A DNA stretch of 64,000 bases from Alphaproteobacteria bacterium (GTDB lineage Bacteria; Pseudomonadota; Alphaproteobacteria; Sphingomonadales; Kordiimonadaceae): assembly GCA_006226495.1 (NCBI GenBank), contig SBGU01000049.1, positions 1-64,000 on the forward strand, written 5' to 3'. Position 1 is the stretch's first letter. The number at the start of each line of letters is the position of its first letter. The notes under the pieces were generated by a model, which saw nothing but the letters and a program-made list of their open reading frames with translations, did no database searches and was not told the DNA's origin. The position numbers and the translations under genes are program-made. Positions 52,227-60,599 of the stretch are shown here, piece after piece.

Positions 52227-52738
52227 TGCCGATGCCGCTTGGCAAAATCTTAGCACCCGCCCTTGCAACTGCCGATGTTTGCGACGCGCTCGGCAAGAAG
52301 GTGGCTGTTTTGCCGGTGGATTTCCTGGACTTCGGCGGGGTGAGCGACTTTGCGGGCCCCGCCGTTACCCTGCAAACCCTTGATGACAATACCAAGGTCA
52401 AGGCGCTTCTGGAGACCAGGGGCGAAGGTCGTGTGCTTGTGGTCGACGGCAACGCCAGCCAGCGGGTTGCGCTCGTGGGCGGCAACCTGGCGGCACTGGC
52501 GGCCAAAAACGGCTGGGCCGGGTTGGTGGTATATGGCCGTGTGCGCGACCGGCACGAACTGGTGCGCGAAGATATCGGCATCAAGGCGCTGGGGTCCTGC
52601 CCGCGCAAAAGTGAAAAGCTCGACCGTGGCGACGTGAATGTCGAAATCGCCATCGGCGGTGTGACCATCCATCCGGGTGACTGGGTTATCGCCGACGCCG
52701 ATGGTGTCGTGGTGTCCCGCGAATTGCCGTCGCTTTAG
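52226..52738 (+). CDS. rraA: RraA-like / 4-hydroxy-4-methyl-2-oxoglutarate aldolase family protein
   Basis: This 170-residue protein fits the RraA fold: LATADVCDALGKK at the start, DFAGPAVTLQTLDDNTKVKALLE, VLVVDGNASQRVALVGGNLAALAAKNGWAGLVVYGRVRD (the conserved Gly-Gly-Asn-Leu and Gly-x-Val-Arg-Asp) and VHPGD-like VTIHPGDWVIADADGVVV. Members either inhibit RNase E or are aldolases; the residues seen (Arg and Asp in VRDR) are common to both. It is co-translated with the preceding 70-residue gene and closed by a terminator. Confidence 0.8.
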   Translation: MPMPLGKILAPALATADVCDALGKKVAVLPVDFLDFGGVSDFAGPAVTLQTLDDNTKVKALLETRGEGRVLVVDGNASQRVALVGGNLAALAAKNGWAGLVVYGRVRDRHELVREDIGIKALGSCPRKSEKLDRGDVNVEIAIGGVTIHPGDWVIADADGVVVSRELPSL

Positions 52739-52766
52739 GACCAATTACCGAAATATAGCCAGTATG

Positions 52767-52796
52767 CGGCGCCCGCGTGTGGCGCCGGTTTTGTTT
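52767..52796 (+). terminator. Rho-independent terminator after rraA
   Basis: CGGCGCC (52767-52773) and GGCGCCG (52781-52787) pair perfectly around a 7-base loop and are followed by GTTTTGTTT, a good T-rich tail, 28 bases after the rraA stop. Confidence 0.75.
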
Positions 52797-53584
52797 CAGG
52801 TGCTCTGGATCGCGTGGGTCATGGCCCGGATCAGTTGCACCGTGGTCATGCAGCCGTCGGTTTCGCCGCGGAAGCGTTCCATGTTGCGACTGAGGCTGGA
52901 CACATCCCGCTTCAGAAGGCGCGCCACGTCCGACAGGCTGTGGCCACAGGCCTGTTGCACCGCTGCGGTGAAAATGCAGCGCTGCCGCACGGCGCGCCGC
53001 GCACGTGTGGCGCCTGTCAGTTCCTGCGGTGAAATGCCGAGGATTTCGCGCGCGATCGTCAGAAGTTCGCCTGGGGTTTTTTCCACTGTCTGCGGCACGG
53101 TGCGCTCGCTGTCCGTTGCGGCGACCAAGGCGCGAAACTGCTTTGAACCCACGACCTGGCCGTTGTAGCCTGCGGGCGGCCAGACCGGCGTCGACAGAAC
53201 ATCACCGTGTCCTTCAAGCGCCTTCAGGTGCGCCTGCACGGTCTCAAGATGGCAGGCCGGGTCGAACAGCAGCGCCAGATAGCGCCCCTGGAACAGCGAA
53301 CCTTCAAACCCGTGGCGCCGGTGCGCATAGCGGGTGAACCTGAGGGCCAGTTTCTGCATCATGGACGACAGCGGCAGGTCGCCGATTTCGATGATCAGTT
53401 CAAAGCGGTCCCGGCCAAGCGCGTGGCCATGCAGGTGATATCCGCATTCGCGCAGGCCCACCGCCAGCAATTCAAGAAATGCATCCTTGTCGGTTTCATC
53501 GGTAAAGAGATCGACCCCGGGCGCGGCGCGAAGCACCACATGGTAATAGCCGCCGGGATAATGCAGGCGCGGTTTGCGTGCCAT
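52796..53584 (-). CDS. Degenerate REP-associated tyrosine transposase (RAYT)-like protein with C-terminal helix-turn-helix
   Basis: This 262-residue protein begins ARKPRLHYPGGYYHVVLRA and follows the RAYT/Y1_Tnp layout through RFTRYAHRRHGFEGSLFQGRYLALL. The HUH metal-binding motif (usually NHxH) is replaced by D59-R60-F61-E62, and the helix where the nucleophile Tyr should be reads ETVQAHLKALEG without Tyr. So it cannot nick DNA in the usual way. The C-terminal third has a DnaA/HTH-like helix set (QACGHSLSDVARLLKRDVSSLSRNMERF). The frame is intact. It may have become a DNA-binding regulator. Confidence 0.7.
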   Translation of the reverse strand: MARKPRLHYPGGYYHVVLRAAPGVDLFTDETDKDAFLELLAVGLRECGYHLHGHALGRDRFELIIEIGDLPLSSMMQKLALRFTRYAHRRHGFEGSLFQGRYLALLFDPACHLETVQAHLKALEGHGDVLSTPVWPPAGYNGQVVGSKQFRALVAATDSERTVPQTVEKTPGELLTIAREILGISPQELTGATRARRAVRQRCIFTAAVQQACGHSLSDVARLLKRDVSSLSRNMERFRGETDGCMTTVQLIRAMTHAIQST

Positions 53585-53676
53585 CAGCGCCTGCCTTGCC
53601 GGAATACCGGATAGGCAGCCCGATGAGCTGCCTCATGATGGAAGTCGCCCCACACTTTCCCATCCTCGCAATTGGC

Positions 53677-53690
53677 GGGGCCAGGGCCCC
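53677..53690. repeat. Short GC hairpin upstream of the RAYT-like gene
   Basis: GGGGCC and GGCCCC flank AG, 93-106 bases before the RAYT-like start. It is a perfect but short inverted repeat, of uncertain meaning. Confidence 0.3.
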
Positions 53691-53698
53691 GGATCTTG

Positions 53699-53714
53699 TT
53701 AACACTTGTGTTAA
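53699..53714. promoter_or_regulatory. Perfect palindrome TTAACAC-TT-GTGTTAA
   Basis: Two 7-base arms around TT form a perfect inverted repeat 115 bases upstream of the RAYT-like start codon. It resembles TetR-family operators and contains TTAA at both ends but eight bases apart, so it is not a CtrA box. The region is followed by TATAGGAGG on the plus strand, with no gene behind it. Confidence 0.5.
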
Positions 53715-53776
53715 TATAGGAGGACTCGCACAGGCCTGTCCCGGCAACCTGTCGCGCGTAGCGGGCAATGTGTCTC

Positions 53777-53790
53777 AAAGTGATCACTTT
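53777..53790. promoter_or_regulatory. Perfect 14-base palindrome AAAGTGATCACTTT
   Basis: A perfect palindrome lies 25 bases from the end of the araC-type gene and about 190 bases upstream of the RAYT-like start codon. It looks like a dimeric regulator site. Confidence 0.4.
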
Positions 53791-53814
53791 TATGGCGGCA
53801 GCATGCGCCCGGTG

Positions 53815-54948
53815 TCAGGTCAGGAGATCAGCAACCCATTTTTTATAAAGCGTGTCACCCATTGCCACATGGCTGACGTCAGACCGTTCCCGGCTGGCGG
53901 CAGCATGATAATGGACATAGGCTTGGGCCCCCAGGTCGCGCGCTTCCGCGGGCGCCATGCCGAACGCTTCGCGGAACGCCCGGCGGAACGTGCTTTCCGA
54001 TTGGAACCCCAGGTCAAAGGCTAACTGGATCAGCGGAATATTGCGGCCGTCAGGCGACGTCAGCAGCCGGAACGCATGCCGGACCCGGCGGTTGGTCACA
54101 AAACGCTGGATGCCCCCCAGCGGCGCGGCAAGCCGGTACAGGGTGGCGCGCGACATGCCCAGCGCATGCGCGATCATGTCGGGGCTCAGGGCCGGGTTTT
54201 GCAGGTGCCGGTCCACAAAGGTGCGAATTTCCTGCAAGCGCCCGCGGTCAATGGCGGGCTGGGCCTGGGCAAGCGCCTCCGGGGTTGCGTCAAGGGCGGC
54301 CCGCAAAAGGCTGACGGTCGGTGCCACAAGGCCCGCTGCCTCGTTGGGGGTCATATATTCAGCCATGAGATGCAGGTCCTGCATGTGCCGGGCAAGAATG
54401 CGCGTGGCCACCGCATCGCCGGCCAGCCGGCGGGTATGATGGTTGTCCATGTTGATGTCCGCGGCTTCCAGCACTGTGCGGGGGATCAGGAGGTTGAAGG
54501 CATCAAAATCGCTTGCAGTGGCATGTATGTGCCGCGTCATGTCGACGAGGTGCAGGTCCCCGGTTCCGATATTCTTGCTGTCGCCGCCGGCTTCGGACAG
54601 GATTCCGCCTGAGCGGTAATATTGCAGAACGAGCCCGTCGATACTGTCGCGGGCGAAGTTGGCATTGCCGCGCGTGAAATGCTGGCCTGACGCCGTAACC
54701 CGGATCGACATGAAACCCGGGAACAGGAAATTATCGATTGTGCCGCGAGTTTCGTTCCGGGGGTTCAGTTTTTGCCGGGCATTTGTGTCCGCAATCTGCG
54801 ACGCATTGAAAAAGACCGACATGGCATCGATCCAGGCGTCCGAGACAAAACCGGCATCAACATCGTCAGTATTGCGCAGGATTTCTGTGGAAAAAGTCGA
54901 GCGCGGCAGCGCTATTTCCTGCGGTCGGGCATTCTGGTCATCCGGCAT
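53815..54948 (-). CDS. AraC-family transcriptional regulator
   Basis: This 377-residue regulator has an N-terminal sensing region with an AraC-binding-like domain (HFTRGNANFARDSIDGLVLQYYRSGG) and a C-terminal AraC DNA-binding domain: LQEIRTFVDRHLQNPALSPDMIAHALGMSRATLYRLAAPLGG and IPLIQLAFDLGFQSESTFRRAFREAFGMAPAEARDL. Ligand unknown. ATG 54948 follows GGGGGC; an earlier ATG at 55026 has no ribosome site. It is on the same strand as the RAYT-like gene and 230 bases upstream of it. Confidence 0.85.
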   Translation of the reverse strand: MPDDQNARPQEIALPRSTFSTEILRNTDDVDAGFVSDAWIDAMSVFFNASQIADTNARQKLNPRNETRGTIDNFLFPGFMSIRVTASGQHFTRGNANFARDSIDGLVLQYYRSGGILSEAGGDSKNIGTGDLHLVDMTRHIHATASDFDAFNLLIPRTVLEAADINMDNHHTRRLAGDAVATRILARHMQDLHLMAEYMTPNEAAGLVAPTVSLLRAALDATPEALAQAQPAIDRGRLQEIRTFVDRHLQNPALSPDMIAHALGMSRATLYRLAAPLGGIQRFVTNRRVRHAFRLLTSPDGRNIPLIQLAFDLGFQSESTFRRAFREAFGMAPAEARDLGAQAYVHYHAAASRERSDVSHVAMGDTLYKKWVADLLT

Positions 54949-55076
54949 AAAGCCCCCTGCCGGACGCGGATTCAATCCATTGCATTCTGACTCTCCCCCA
55001 AAGAAAATCGTTCTTCCACATAACATGTGGCTGGGGGCAAGCCAATATCGTGCCAGATAGCGTTTGTGTGATCAGC

Positions 55077-55682
55077 TCAGCGTTCCAGAAGGAACAGCGC
55101 CTGGTCGGCGGACCAGTTGGCGCGCATACGGCCAATGTTCAGGCGCTGGCCGCGCGCGGTGTGCGGGACAAATTCCCGAACCCGGATGCCTTCGGCTTCC
55201 AGAAGGTCGAACAGGTCGAGAATGGTACAGAAATGGATGTTGTCCGTATTGTACCAGGTTTTCTCCAGCGCCTTCGTGACCGGCATGCGGCCGCGGGTTA
55301 CCAGGCTCATGCGTACTTTCCACTGGCCGAAGTTGGGGATGGTCACCACGGCCTTCTTGCCGATCCGGAGCAGGGACACCAGCACATCGCGTGGCCGGTG
55401 CACGGCCTGCAGGGTCTTGGACAGGATCACATAATCGAAACACTGGTCCGGATATTCGGCCAGGTCATTGTCGGCGTCGCCCTGGATCACGAACAGGCCC
55501 TTGCCGACACATTCATTCACGCCGGACTGGCTGATCTCGATCCCGCGGCCATCGACATCGCGGTGGCGCACAAGCCAGTCCAACAGTTCGCCGTCGCCGC
55601 AGCCGACGTCCAGCACGCGGCTGCCGGGTTCAATGAGGTCGGCGATCAGCTTCAGGTCGGGGCGCAATTGCTCGGTGGTCAT
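55077..55682 (-). CDS. metW: Methionine biosynthesis protein MetW
   Basis: This 201-residue protein has the SAM-binding motif [20 protein letters not shown] and the MetW-specific [21 protein letters not shown]. It works with MetX in homoserine acetylation. Its ATG overlaps the metX stop codon (ATGA), so the two are made together. Confidence 0.9.
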   Translation of the reverse strand: MTTEQLRPDLKLIADLIEPGSRVLDVGCGDGELLDWLVRHRDVDGRGIEISQSGVNECVGKGLFVIQGDADNDLAEYPDQCFDYVILSKTLQAVHRPRDVLVSLLRIGKKAVVTIPNFGQWKVRMSLVTRGRMPVTKALEKTWYNTDNIHFCTILDLFDLLEAEGIRVREFVPHTARGQRLNIGRMRANWSADQALFLLER

Positions 55683-56815
55683 GCCTCAAGCCCCCGTGCG
55701 CGGGCTGCCGCGGTCATGAAACCGGTCAGCATATGGTCCATCTCCGGCACATCCAGCAGGAAACTGTCGTGCCCGTGCGGCGCGTCGATTTCCGCGAAGC
55801 TGACCGGCACCCCGGCGGCGTTCATGGCATGCACGATGCGCTTGTTCTCGACCGTCGGATACAGCCAGTCGGACGTGAAACTGATCACACAGCACCGCAC
55901 ATGCGCGGCACGGCGGAAGGCGTCGGCCAGCCGGCCTTCGTGGCGCCCGGCGATATCGAGATAATCAAGCGCGCGGGTGACATACAGGTAACTGTTGGCA
56001 TCGAACCGGTCGACAAAGGTGCTGCCCTGGTGCCTGAGGTAACTTTCGACCTGGAAATCGGCATCGAAACCGAAGCTGACGGCATCACGCGCCTGCAGGT
56101 TGCGGCCGAACTTGCGGGTCAGCGCGTCTTCCGACAGGTAGGTGATGTGCGCGGTCATGCGCGCGACCGACAGGCCCTTGTCGGGTTTGGCGGCATGGTC
56201 GTAATAACGGCCGTCATGCCAGTTGGGGTCGGCCATGATGGCCTGGCGCCCGACTTCATGGAAGGCAATATTCTGGGCCGTGTGCCTGGCGGCTGTTGCA
56301 AGTGCAACAGCACTGTGCAGCCGTTCGGGGTAGGTGGTCAGCCATTCCAGCACCTGCATGCCGCCCATCGAACCGCCGATCACGGCCATCAGGGTGCCTA
56401 CACCCAGATGGTCCAGAAGCGCCGCCTGTACGCGCACCATGTCACGGATGGTGATGACCGGGAAATCAAGGCCGTATGCCTTGCCGGTTGCCGGATTGGT
56501 GGAACCCGGACCGGTTGTGCCCAGGCAACTGCCCAGCACGTTCGAGCAGACGACAAAATATTTCTCGGTATCGATCAGCTTGCCGGGGCCCACAAGGCGG
56601 GTCCACCAGCCGGGCTTGCCGGTGATCGGGTGATTGGACGCCACAAACTGGTCGCCGGTCAGGGCATGGCAGATCAGGATCGCATTGGTACGGTCGGCAT
56701 TCAGGTTGCCATAGGTTTCGTACCCGACCGTGACCGGCGACAACAGGGCTCCGCCATCGAGCCGCAGGGGCTCGGCGTCAAAAAGGGTTGCCTGTTGTCC
56801 GGTGTGCCGGTTCAT
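55679..56815 (-). CDS. metX: Homoserine O-acetyltransferase
   Basis: The 378-residue alpha/beta hydrolase makes O-acetyl- or O-succinyl-homoserine for methionine synthesis. Landmarks are [31 protein letters not shown], the nucleophile [12 protein letters not shown], and the catalytic Asp and His in [10 protein letters not shown] and [14 protein letters not shown] 56815 follows GAGGA. No SAM-II riboswitch could be recognised in the upstream leader. It is divergent from hisC. Confidence 0.95.
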   Translation of the reverse strand: MNRHTGQQATLFDAEPLRLDGGALLSPVTVGYETYGNLNADRTNAILICHALTGDQFVASNHPITGKPGWWTRLVGPGKLIDTEKYFVVCSNVLGSCLGTTGPGSTNPATGKAYGLDFPVITIRDMVRVQAALLDHLGVGTLMAVIGGSMGGMQVLEWLTTYPERLHSAVALATAARHTAQNIAFHEVGRQAIMADPNWHDGRYYDHAAKPDKGLSVARMTAHITYLSEDALTRKFGRNLQARDAVSFGFDADFQVESYLRHQGSTFVDRFDANSYLYVTRALDYLDIAGRHEGRLADAFRRAAHVRCCVISFTSDWLYPTVENKRIVHAMNAAGVPVSFAEIDAPHGHDSFLLDVPEMDHMLTGFMTAAARARGLEA

Positions 56816-56861
56816 CGTGTCCTCGCATGCGGGCCATAGCTTTGGGCCCTTGGTGGCGCAC

Positions 56862-56890
56862 AGAAAAGCGGGGGTTGGCCCCATTGTCAA
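56862..56890 (-). promoter_or_regulatory. Promoter of metX-metW
   Basis: On the minus strand a perfect TTGACA (56890-56885) and TTTTCT (56867-56862) are 17 bases apart, a good -35 but a weak -10. Transcription would start near 56855, giving a leader of about 40 bases, too short for a full riboswitch. Confidence 0.5.
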
Positions 56891-57016
56891 CGCCCGTAAA
56901 ACTTTCCCGGTGAATTAGGAAAGTTTCCTTTGCCTTTGAAGCGCCGTGTGGCTAGTTCTATGGCCGCGAAACCTTTGGTTTCCCTTATATTTGTGCAAGG
57001 CGGAGGAGGACGTGCC

Positions 57017-58129
57017 ATGACGGCGCCGAAAGCCCATGACTGGATTGTGAAGATGAAGCCCTATGTGCCCGGTAAATCGACCGTGGCGGGCATCCATCAT
57101 CCGGTCAAGCTGTCCTCGAACGAATCCGTCTTTGGCCCGAGCCCCAAGGCGCTTGAAGCCGCCCGCGCCAGCGCCGACAGGATGATGCGTTACCCGGACG
57201 CCGAATCCCGCGCGCTCCGCGATGCCATCGCCCAGGTGCATGGCCTGGATGCCGAGCGCATCATCTGTGGCGCGGGTTCCGACGATATCCTGACCCTGTT
57301 GATCCATTCCTTCGCCGGGCCGGGCGACGAGGTGATCTTCAGCCAGTATGGTTTCATGGTCTACCCCGTGCAGACCGACGCCGTGGGTGCCACCGGCATC
57401 GCCGTGCCCAACAAGGACTGGGGCGCCGACATCGACGGCATCCTGGCTGCGGTGACCGAACGCACAAAGCTGATTTTCATCGACAACCCGAACAACCCTA
57501 CGGGCGCCTATGTGCGCTGGGACGAGATCGAGCGCCTGCATGCGGCCCTGCCGGAAAACGTGCTGCTGGTCCTGGATGCCGCCTATGCGGAATGTGTGAC
57601 TGCCGCCGACTATGACGCCGGCGCCAGGCTCGTGGAGCGGGCCGAAAATGTGGTGATGGTGCGCACTTTCTCGAAAATGTATGCGCTCGCGGGCCTGCGG
57701 GTCGGCTGGGGGTATTTCCCGCCCGCGCTCGCGGACATGATCAACCGGGTGCGCATGCCTTTCAATGTGTGCCTCACCGGACAGGATGCCGCCATCGCGG
57801 CTGTGCACGACCAGGCACATCTGAAGGCGTCGGTCGATTTCAACGCCGAATGGCGCGACTGGGAAACGGCGGCGCTGACCGCCCTTGGCCTTGATGTGGT
57901 GCCGAGCGAAACCAACTTCCTGCTGGTTGGCTTCCCCACCGAAAGCCCGTTCACGGCGCTTGAATGCAACGAATTCCTGTTGAAAAACGGCTATATCGTC
58001 CGGGCCCTTGGTGTGCTGCCGAACCACCTGCGCATTTCCATCGGGTCCGAACAGCAGAACCGGGGGGTGGTGGCGCTGATCACCGAATTCATGAACGGTT
58101 CGCCGGAAGAGCGGGGCAGCAATGACTGA
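57017..58129 (+). CDS. hisC: Histidinol-phosphate / aromatic aminotransferase
   Basis: This 370-residue class-II aminotransferase shows VKLSSNESVFGPSPKALEA, IICGAGSDDILTLLIHSF, FIDNPNNPTGAYV, and the PLP-lysine motif TFSKMYALAGLRVGWGYF. Its direct partner is a prephenate dehydrogenase (eight-base overlap), so it may transaminate prephenate or hydroxyphenylpyruvate as well as histidinol phosphate. ATG 57017 follows GGAGGAGGA. Confidence 0.9.
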   Translation: MTAPKAHDWIVKMKPYVPGKSTVAGIHHPVKLSSNESVFGPSPKALEAARASADRMMRYPDAESRALRDAIAQVHGLDAERIICGAGSDDILTLLIHSFAGPGDEVIFSQYGFMVYPVQTDAVGATGIAVPNKDWGADIDGILAAVTERTKLIFIDNPNNPTGAYVRWDEIERLHAALPENVLLVLDAAYAECVTAADYDAGARLVERAENVVMVRTFSKMYALAGLRVGWGYFPPALADMINRVRMPFNVCLTGQDAAIAAVHDQAHLKASVDFNAEWRDWETAALTALGLDVVPSETNFLLVGFPTESPFTALECNEFLLKNGYIVRALGVLPNHLRISIGSEQQNRGVVALITEFMNGSPEERGSND

Positions 58130-59045
58130 GGGCACGCATTTCGACCAGGTCACCATCATCGGGGCCGGGCTTATCGGCTCGTCGGTTGCGCGGGCCGTGC
58201 GCCGGGGCAACCTGGCCGGTCGGCTGGTGCTGGCGGACGCCAGCGCCGACGTGTGCGCCGAAGCCGAAAGGCTCGGCCTTGCCGACGCCTGCCTGACCAA
58301 TGTGGCCGACGCCGTGCGCGGTGCCGGCCTGGTGATCCTGGCGGTGCCTGTGGGTGCCATGGCATCCGTGGGGGCTGCGATCGCGCCGGCCCTTGAGGCA
58401 GGGGCCATCGTTTCGGACGTCGGGTCGGTGAAGGAAAGTGTGCTGAAGGCGCTGCAGTCTTTGTTGCCCGCGCATGCGCACCTGATCCCCGGCCACCCGG
58501 TTGCCGGCACCGAACATTCGGGCCCGGCAGCGGGTTTTGCGTCGCTGTTTGATGGCCGCTGGTGCATCCTGACGCCGCCCGAAGGCGCGGACGAGGCTGC
58601 GGTGGCGCGCCTGACCGATTTCTGGACCGCCCTTGGCAGCAAGGTCGAGATCATGACCGCCCAGCACCATGATCTGGTGCTGGCGATCACCAGCCATGTG
58701 CCGCACCTGATTGCCTACAATATCGTCGGCACGGCCTCGGACCTCGAGGCGGTCACGCGGTCTGAGGTCATCAAATATTCCGCGGGTGGTTTCCGGGATT
58801 TCACCCGTATCGCGGCGTCCGACCCGACCATGTGGCGCGACGTATTCCTGAACAACAAGGACGCGGTTCTTGAAATGCTGGGCCGGTTTTCCGAGGACCT
58901 GACGGCGCTGCAGCGGGCGATCCGCTGGGGTGATGGCGACCAGTTGTTTGACCTGTTTACCCGCACGCGCGACATTCGCCGCCGCATCATCGATGCGGGG
59001 CAGGACGATGCGCAGGCGGATTTTGGCCGCCCGCACAAACCCTGA
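58122..59045 (+). CDS. tyrC: Prephenate/arogenate dehydrogenase
   Basis: This 307-residue enzyme makes tyrosine precursors. It has the NAD-binding start VTIIGAGLIGSSVARAVRRG, the catalytic His in IPGHPVAGTEHSGP, and GGFRDFTRIAASDPTMWRDVF near the C terminus. Its start overlaps hisC by eight bases, so transamination and dehydrogenation of the aromatic branch are coupled. It is convergent with a DUF2125 gene. Confidence 0.9.
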   Translation: MTEGTHFDQVTIIGAGLIGSSVARAVRRGNLAGRLVLADASADVCAEAERLGLADACLTNVADAVRGAGLVILAVPVGAMASVGAAIAPALEAGAIVSDVGSVKESVLKALQSLLPAHAHLIPGHPVAGTEHSGPAAGFASLFDGRWCILTPPEGADEAAVARLTDFWTALGSKVEIMTAQHHDLVLAITSHVPHLIAYNIVGTASDLEAVTRSEVIKYSAGGFRDFTRIAASDPTMWRDVFLNNKDAVLEMLGRFSEDLTALQRAIRWGDGDQLFDLFTRTRDIRRRIIDAGQDDAQADFGRPHKP

Positions 59046-59054
59046 TCAGGGTAT

Positions 59055-60008
59055 TCAGTCGCCGATCACCGGTTTGAGGGACGTCAGCTCGGCATTGCCA
59101 ACCGTCACCTGCCCGTTCTGCAGCATCACCGGCACCGATGCGGCTTCTTCACCGATGGTGGCGATGGCGGTATCGGCCTGGATGCCGGTGCCGTCCAGCC
59201 AGCGCGCCAGCGCACTGCCGCCGGCCATGGTCAGGCTGGCGCTGCCCAGCGGTTTGAAGGTTTCATCCAAAGTCAGGCTGGCGTTGCCTTTGAGGCGCGC
59301 ACCGGCCACGGCAAAATCGATGCTGTCGAATTCAAGGATGCCGCCGCCATCACGCCAGGCCGCCAGTTGGTCCGCCGTCCAGTCCGCGATCACGGGGCCC
59401 GAAATGCCGCCTTCAAGACCGACCTGCGTAGCGCCCGCGGCTGCCTGCAGTTTGAAATCGAGGAACCGGTCTTCATAAAGCCCGCTGTCTGGGCCGTGTT
59501 TTTCGGTGCCCGGGCGCAGGTACAGGGTCCAACTGTCCAGGCGCGCGGGTGCATCAAGCCCCGGTGCTTTCAGAAGCTGGAAATCGTCGGTCGCCAGCGA
59601 ATCCACCACGATGATCGGGCGGCCGTCTTCATGCCGGCGATAGCTCGCGCGCATGTAACCGTCCGTCAGCGCCCAGGCGTCGCCCGCCGCCGATGCCGCG
59701 ACATCATGGGCTTCGGCCATCCAGTGGCCGGGTGTCCACAGATGGCTGATCAGGGTCAGGGAACCGGCCTTGACCTGAAGGCCTTTCGCACGGGTGCGCA
59801 CCTCGGGTTTGTCGACCGTGATGATGATCCGGTAGGGAAAGCCCTCAAGCGTCACCTTGCCATGGTCGACTTTCAAGCCGGCATCGCGCCAGGCTGAAAA
59901 TTTGGCCACCACGGCTTTTTCCGCTTTCATGCCGGCCGTGTACCAAAGGCCGGTATAAACCAGCACGGCGGCAAGGATCAGAAGGGCGAGGGTACGAAAT
60001 CGGGTCAT
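59055..60008 (-). CDS. DUF2125 domain protein
   Basis: This 317-residue protein has an N-terminal membrane helix (LALLILAAVLVYTGLWYTAGM) and a periplasmic beta-rich body with DHGKVTLEGFPYRIIITVDKPEVRTRAKGLQVKAGSLTLISHLW, characteristic of DUF2125, a family common in Alphaproteobacteria with no known function. Its ATG overlaps the ydcF stop codon, and it is the last gene of the ftsE operon. Confidence 0.8.
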   Translation of the reverse strand: MTRFRTLALLILAAVLVYTGLWYTAGMKAEKAVVAKFSAWRDAGLKVDHGKVTLEGFPYRIIITVDKPEVRTRAKGLQVKAGSLTLISHLWTPGHWMAEAHDVAASAAGDAWALTDGYMRASYRRHEDGRPIIVVDSLATDDFQLLKAPGLDAPARLDSWTLYLRPGTEKHGPDSGLYEDRFLDFKLQAAAGATQVGLEGGISGPVIADWTADQLAAWRDGGGILEFDSIDFAVAGARLKGNASLTLDETFKPLGSASLTMAGGSALARWLDGTGIQADTAIATIGEEAASVPVMLQNGQVTVGNAELTSLKPVIGD

Positions 60009-60589
60009 GTTTCCTGCTCATAGGCTTTGTCCGGGAGCACCTGCCCCAGAACCGTGAACACATATTTGGTGTATTCTTTGGCCAAAAGATGGACGGGCCG
60101 GCCCGAATTCACGGGATAGGCGATAAATTCCGCTTCCGGCATGGCGCGGCGGAACACCACCAGGCTGCGCGGCATGTGGTAATCGGCGGTCACGATGATC
60201 AGCCTGCGGAAGCCGTGGGACCGTGCCCAGGTGCGCGATTCCGTGGCATTGCCGATGGTGTTGCGCGCACTGCGGCCAAGGTCGACACAGCAATTGAACA
60301 GCGACATATCAAGCCCCGTGAGCGCGCTCAGTTCCGTCATCTCGACGGACGGATGCACCCCAGACAACAAAAGCCGCTCCGCGGTTTTCTGCTGCAACAG
60401 GGTCATGCCCGCTTCCAGCCGGCCGGCGCCGCCCGTCAGCACGATGATGGCATCGGCTTCCATGGCTGGAATTTCGGCCACCTCAGGCAATTGCACGACA
60501 TAATAGGCAAAACCAAGCGCCCACAGGGCGCCGAGATACAGGGGCAATCTGAGGAGGAACCGCCAGGGGGCAAAACGACGCTTTTTCAT
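60005..60589 (-). CDS. YdcF family (DUF218) protein
   Basis: This 194-residue protein has an N-terminal membrane helix and the DUF218/ElyC core: DAIIVLTGGAGRLEAGMTLLQ, RSARNTIGNATESRTWARSHG and IIVTADYHMPRSLVVFRRAMPEA. Relatives are thought to act in envelope biogenesis. It lies ten bases after ftsX and overlaps the DUF2125 start, so it is part of the cell-division operon. Confidence 0.8.
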   Translation of the reverse strand: MKKRRFAPWRFLLRLPLYLGALWALGFAYYVVQLPEVAEIPAMEADAIIVLTGGAGRLEAGMTLLQQKTAERLLLSGVHPSVEMTELSALTGLDMSLFNCCVDLGRSARNTIGNATESRTWARSHGFRRLIIVTADYHMPRSLVVFRRAMPEAEFIAYPVNSGRPVHLLAKEYTKYVFTVLGQVLPDKAYEQET

Positions 60590-60599
60590 GGCCGCCGTC

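Noticed and set aside
52796-53584. Active insertion sequence or REP transposase
   Set aside because: The HUH and Tyr residues are missing, and no terminal repeats or target duplications flank the gene.
53677-53690. Terminator between the araC-type gene and the RAYT-like gene
   Set aside because: The stem is only six bases with a two-base loop, and there is no T-rich tail.
53699-53714. CtrA box at TTAACACTTGTGTTAA
   Set aside because: The two TTAA half-sites are eight bases apart, not seven, so it does not fit CtrA.
56816-57016. SAM-II riboswitch upstream of metX
   Set aside because: A SAM-II riboswitch is common before metX or metA in this group, but the leader after the predicted start is only about 40 bases and no matching pseudoknot sequence was found by eye.
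56915-58690. Minus-strand 591-residue frame opposite hisC and tyrC
   Set aside because: It lacks any recognisable motif and overlaps two clear enzymes on the plus strand.
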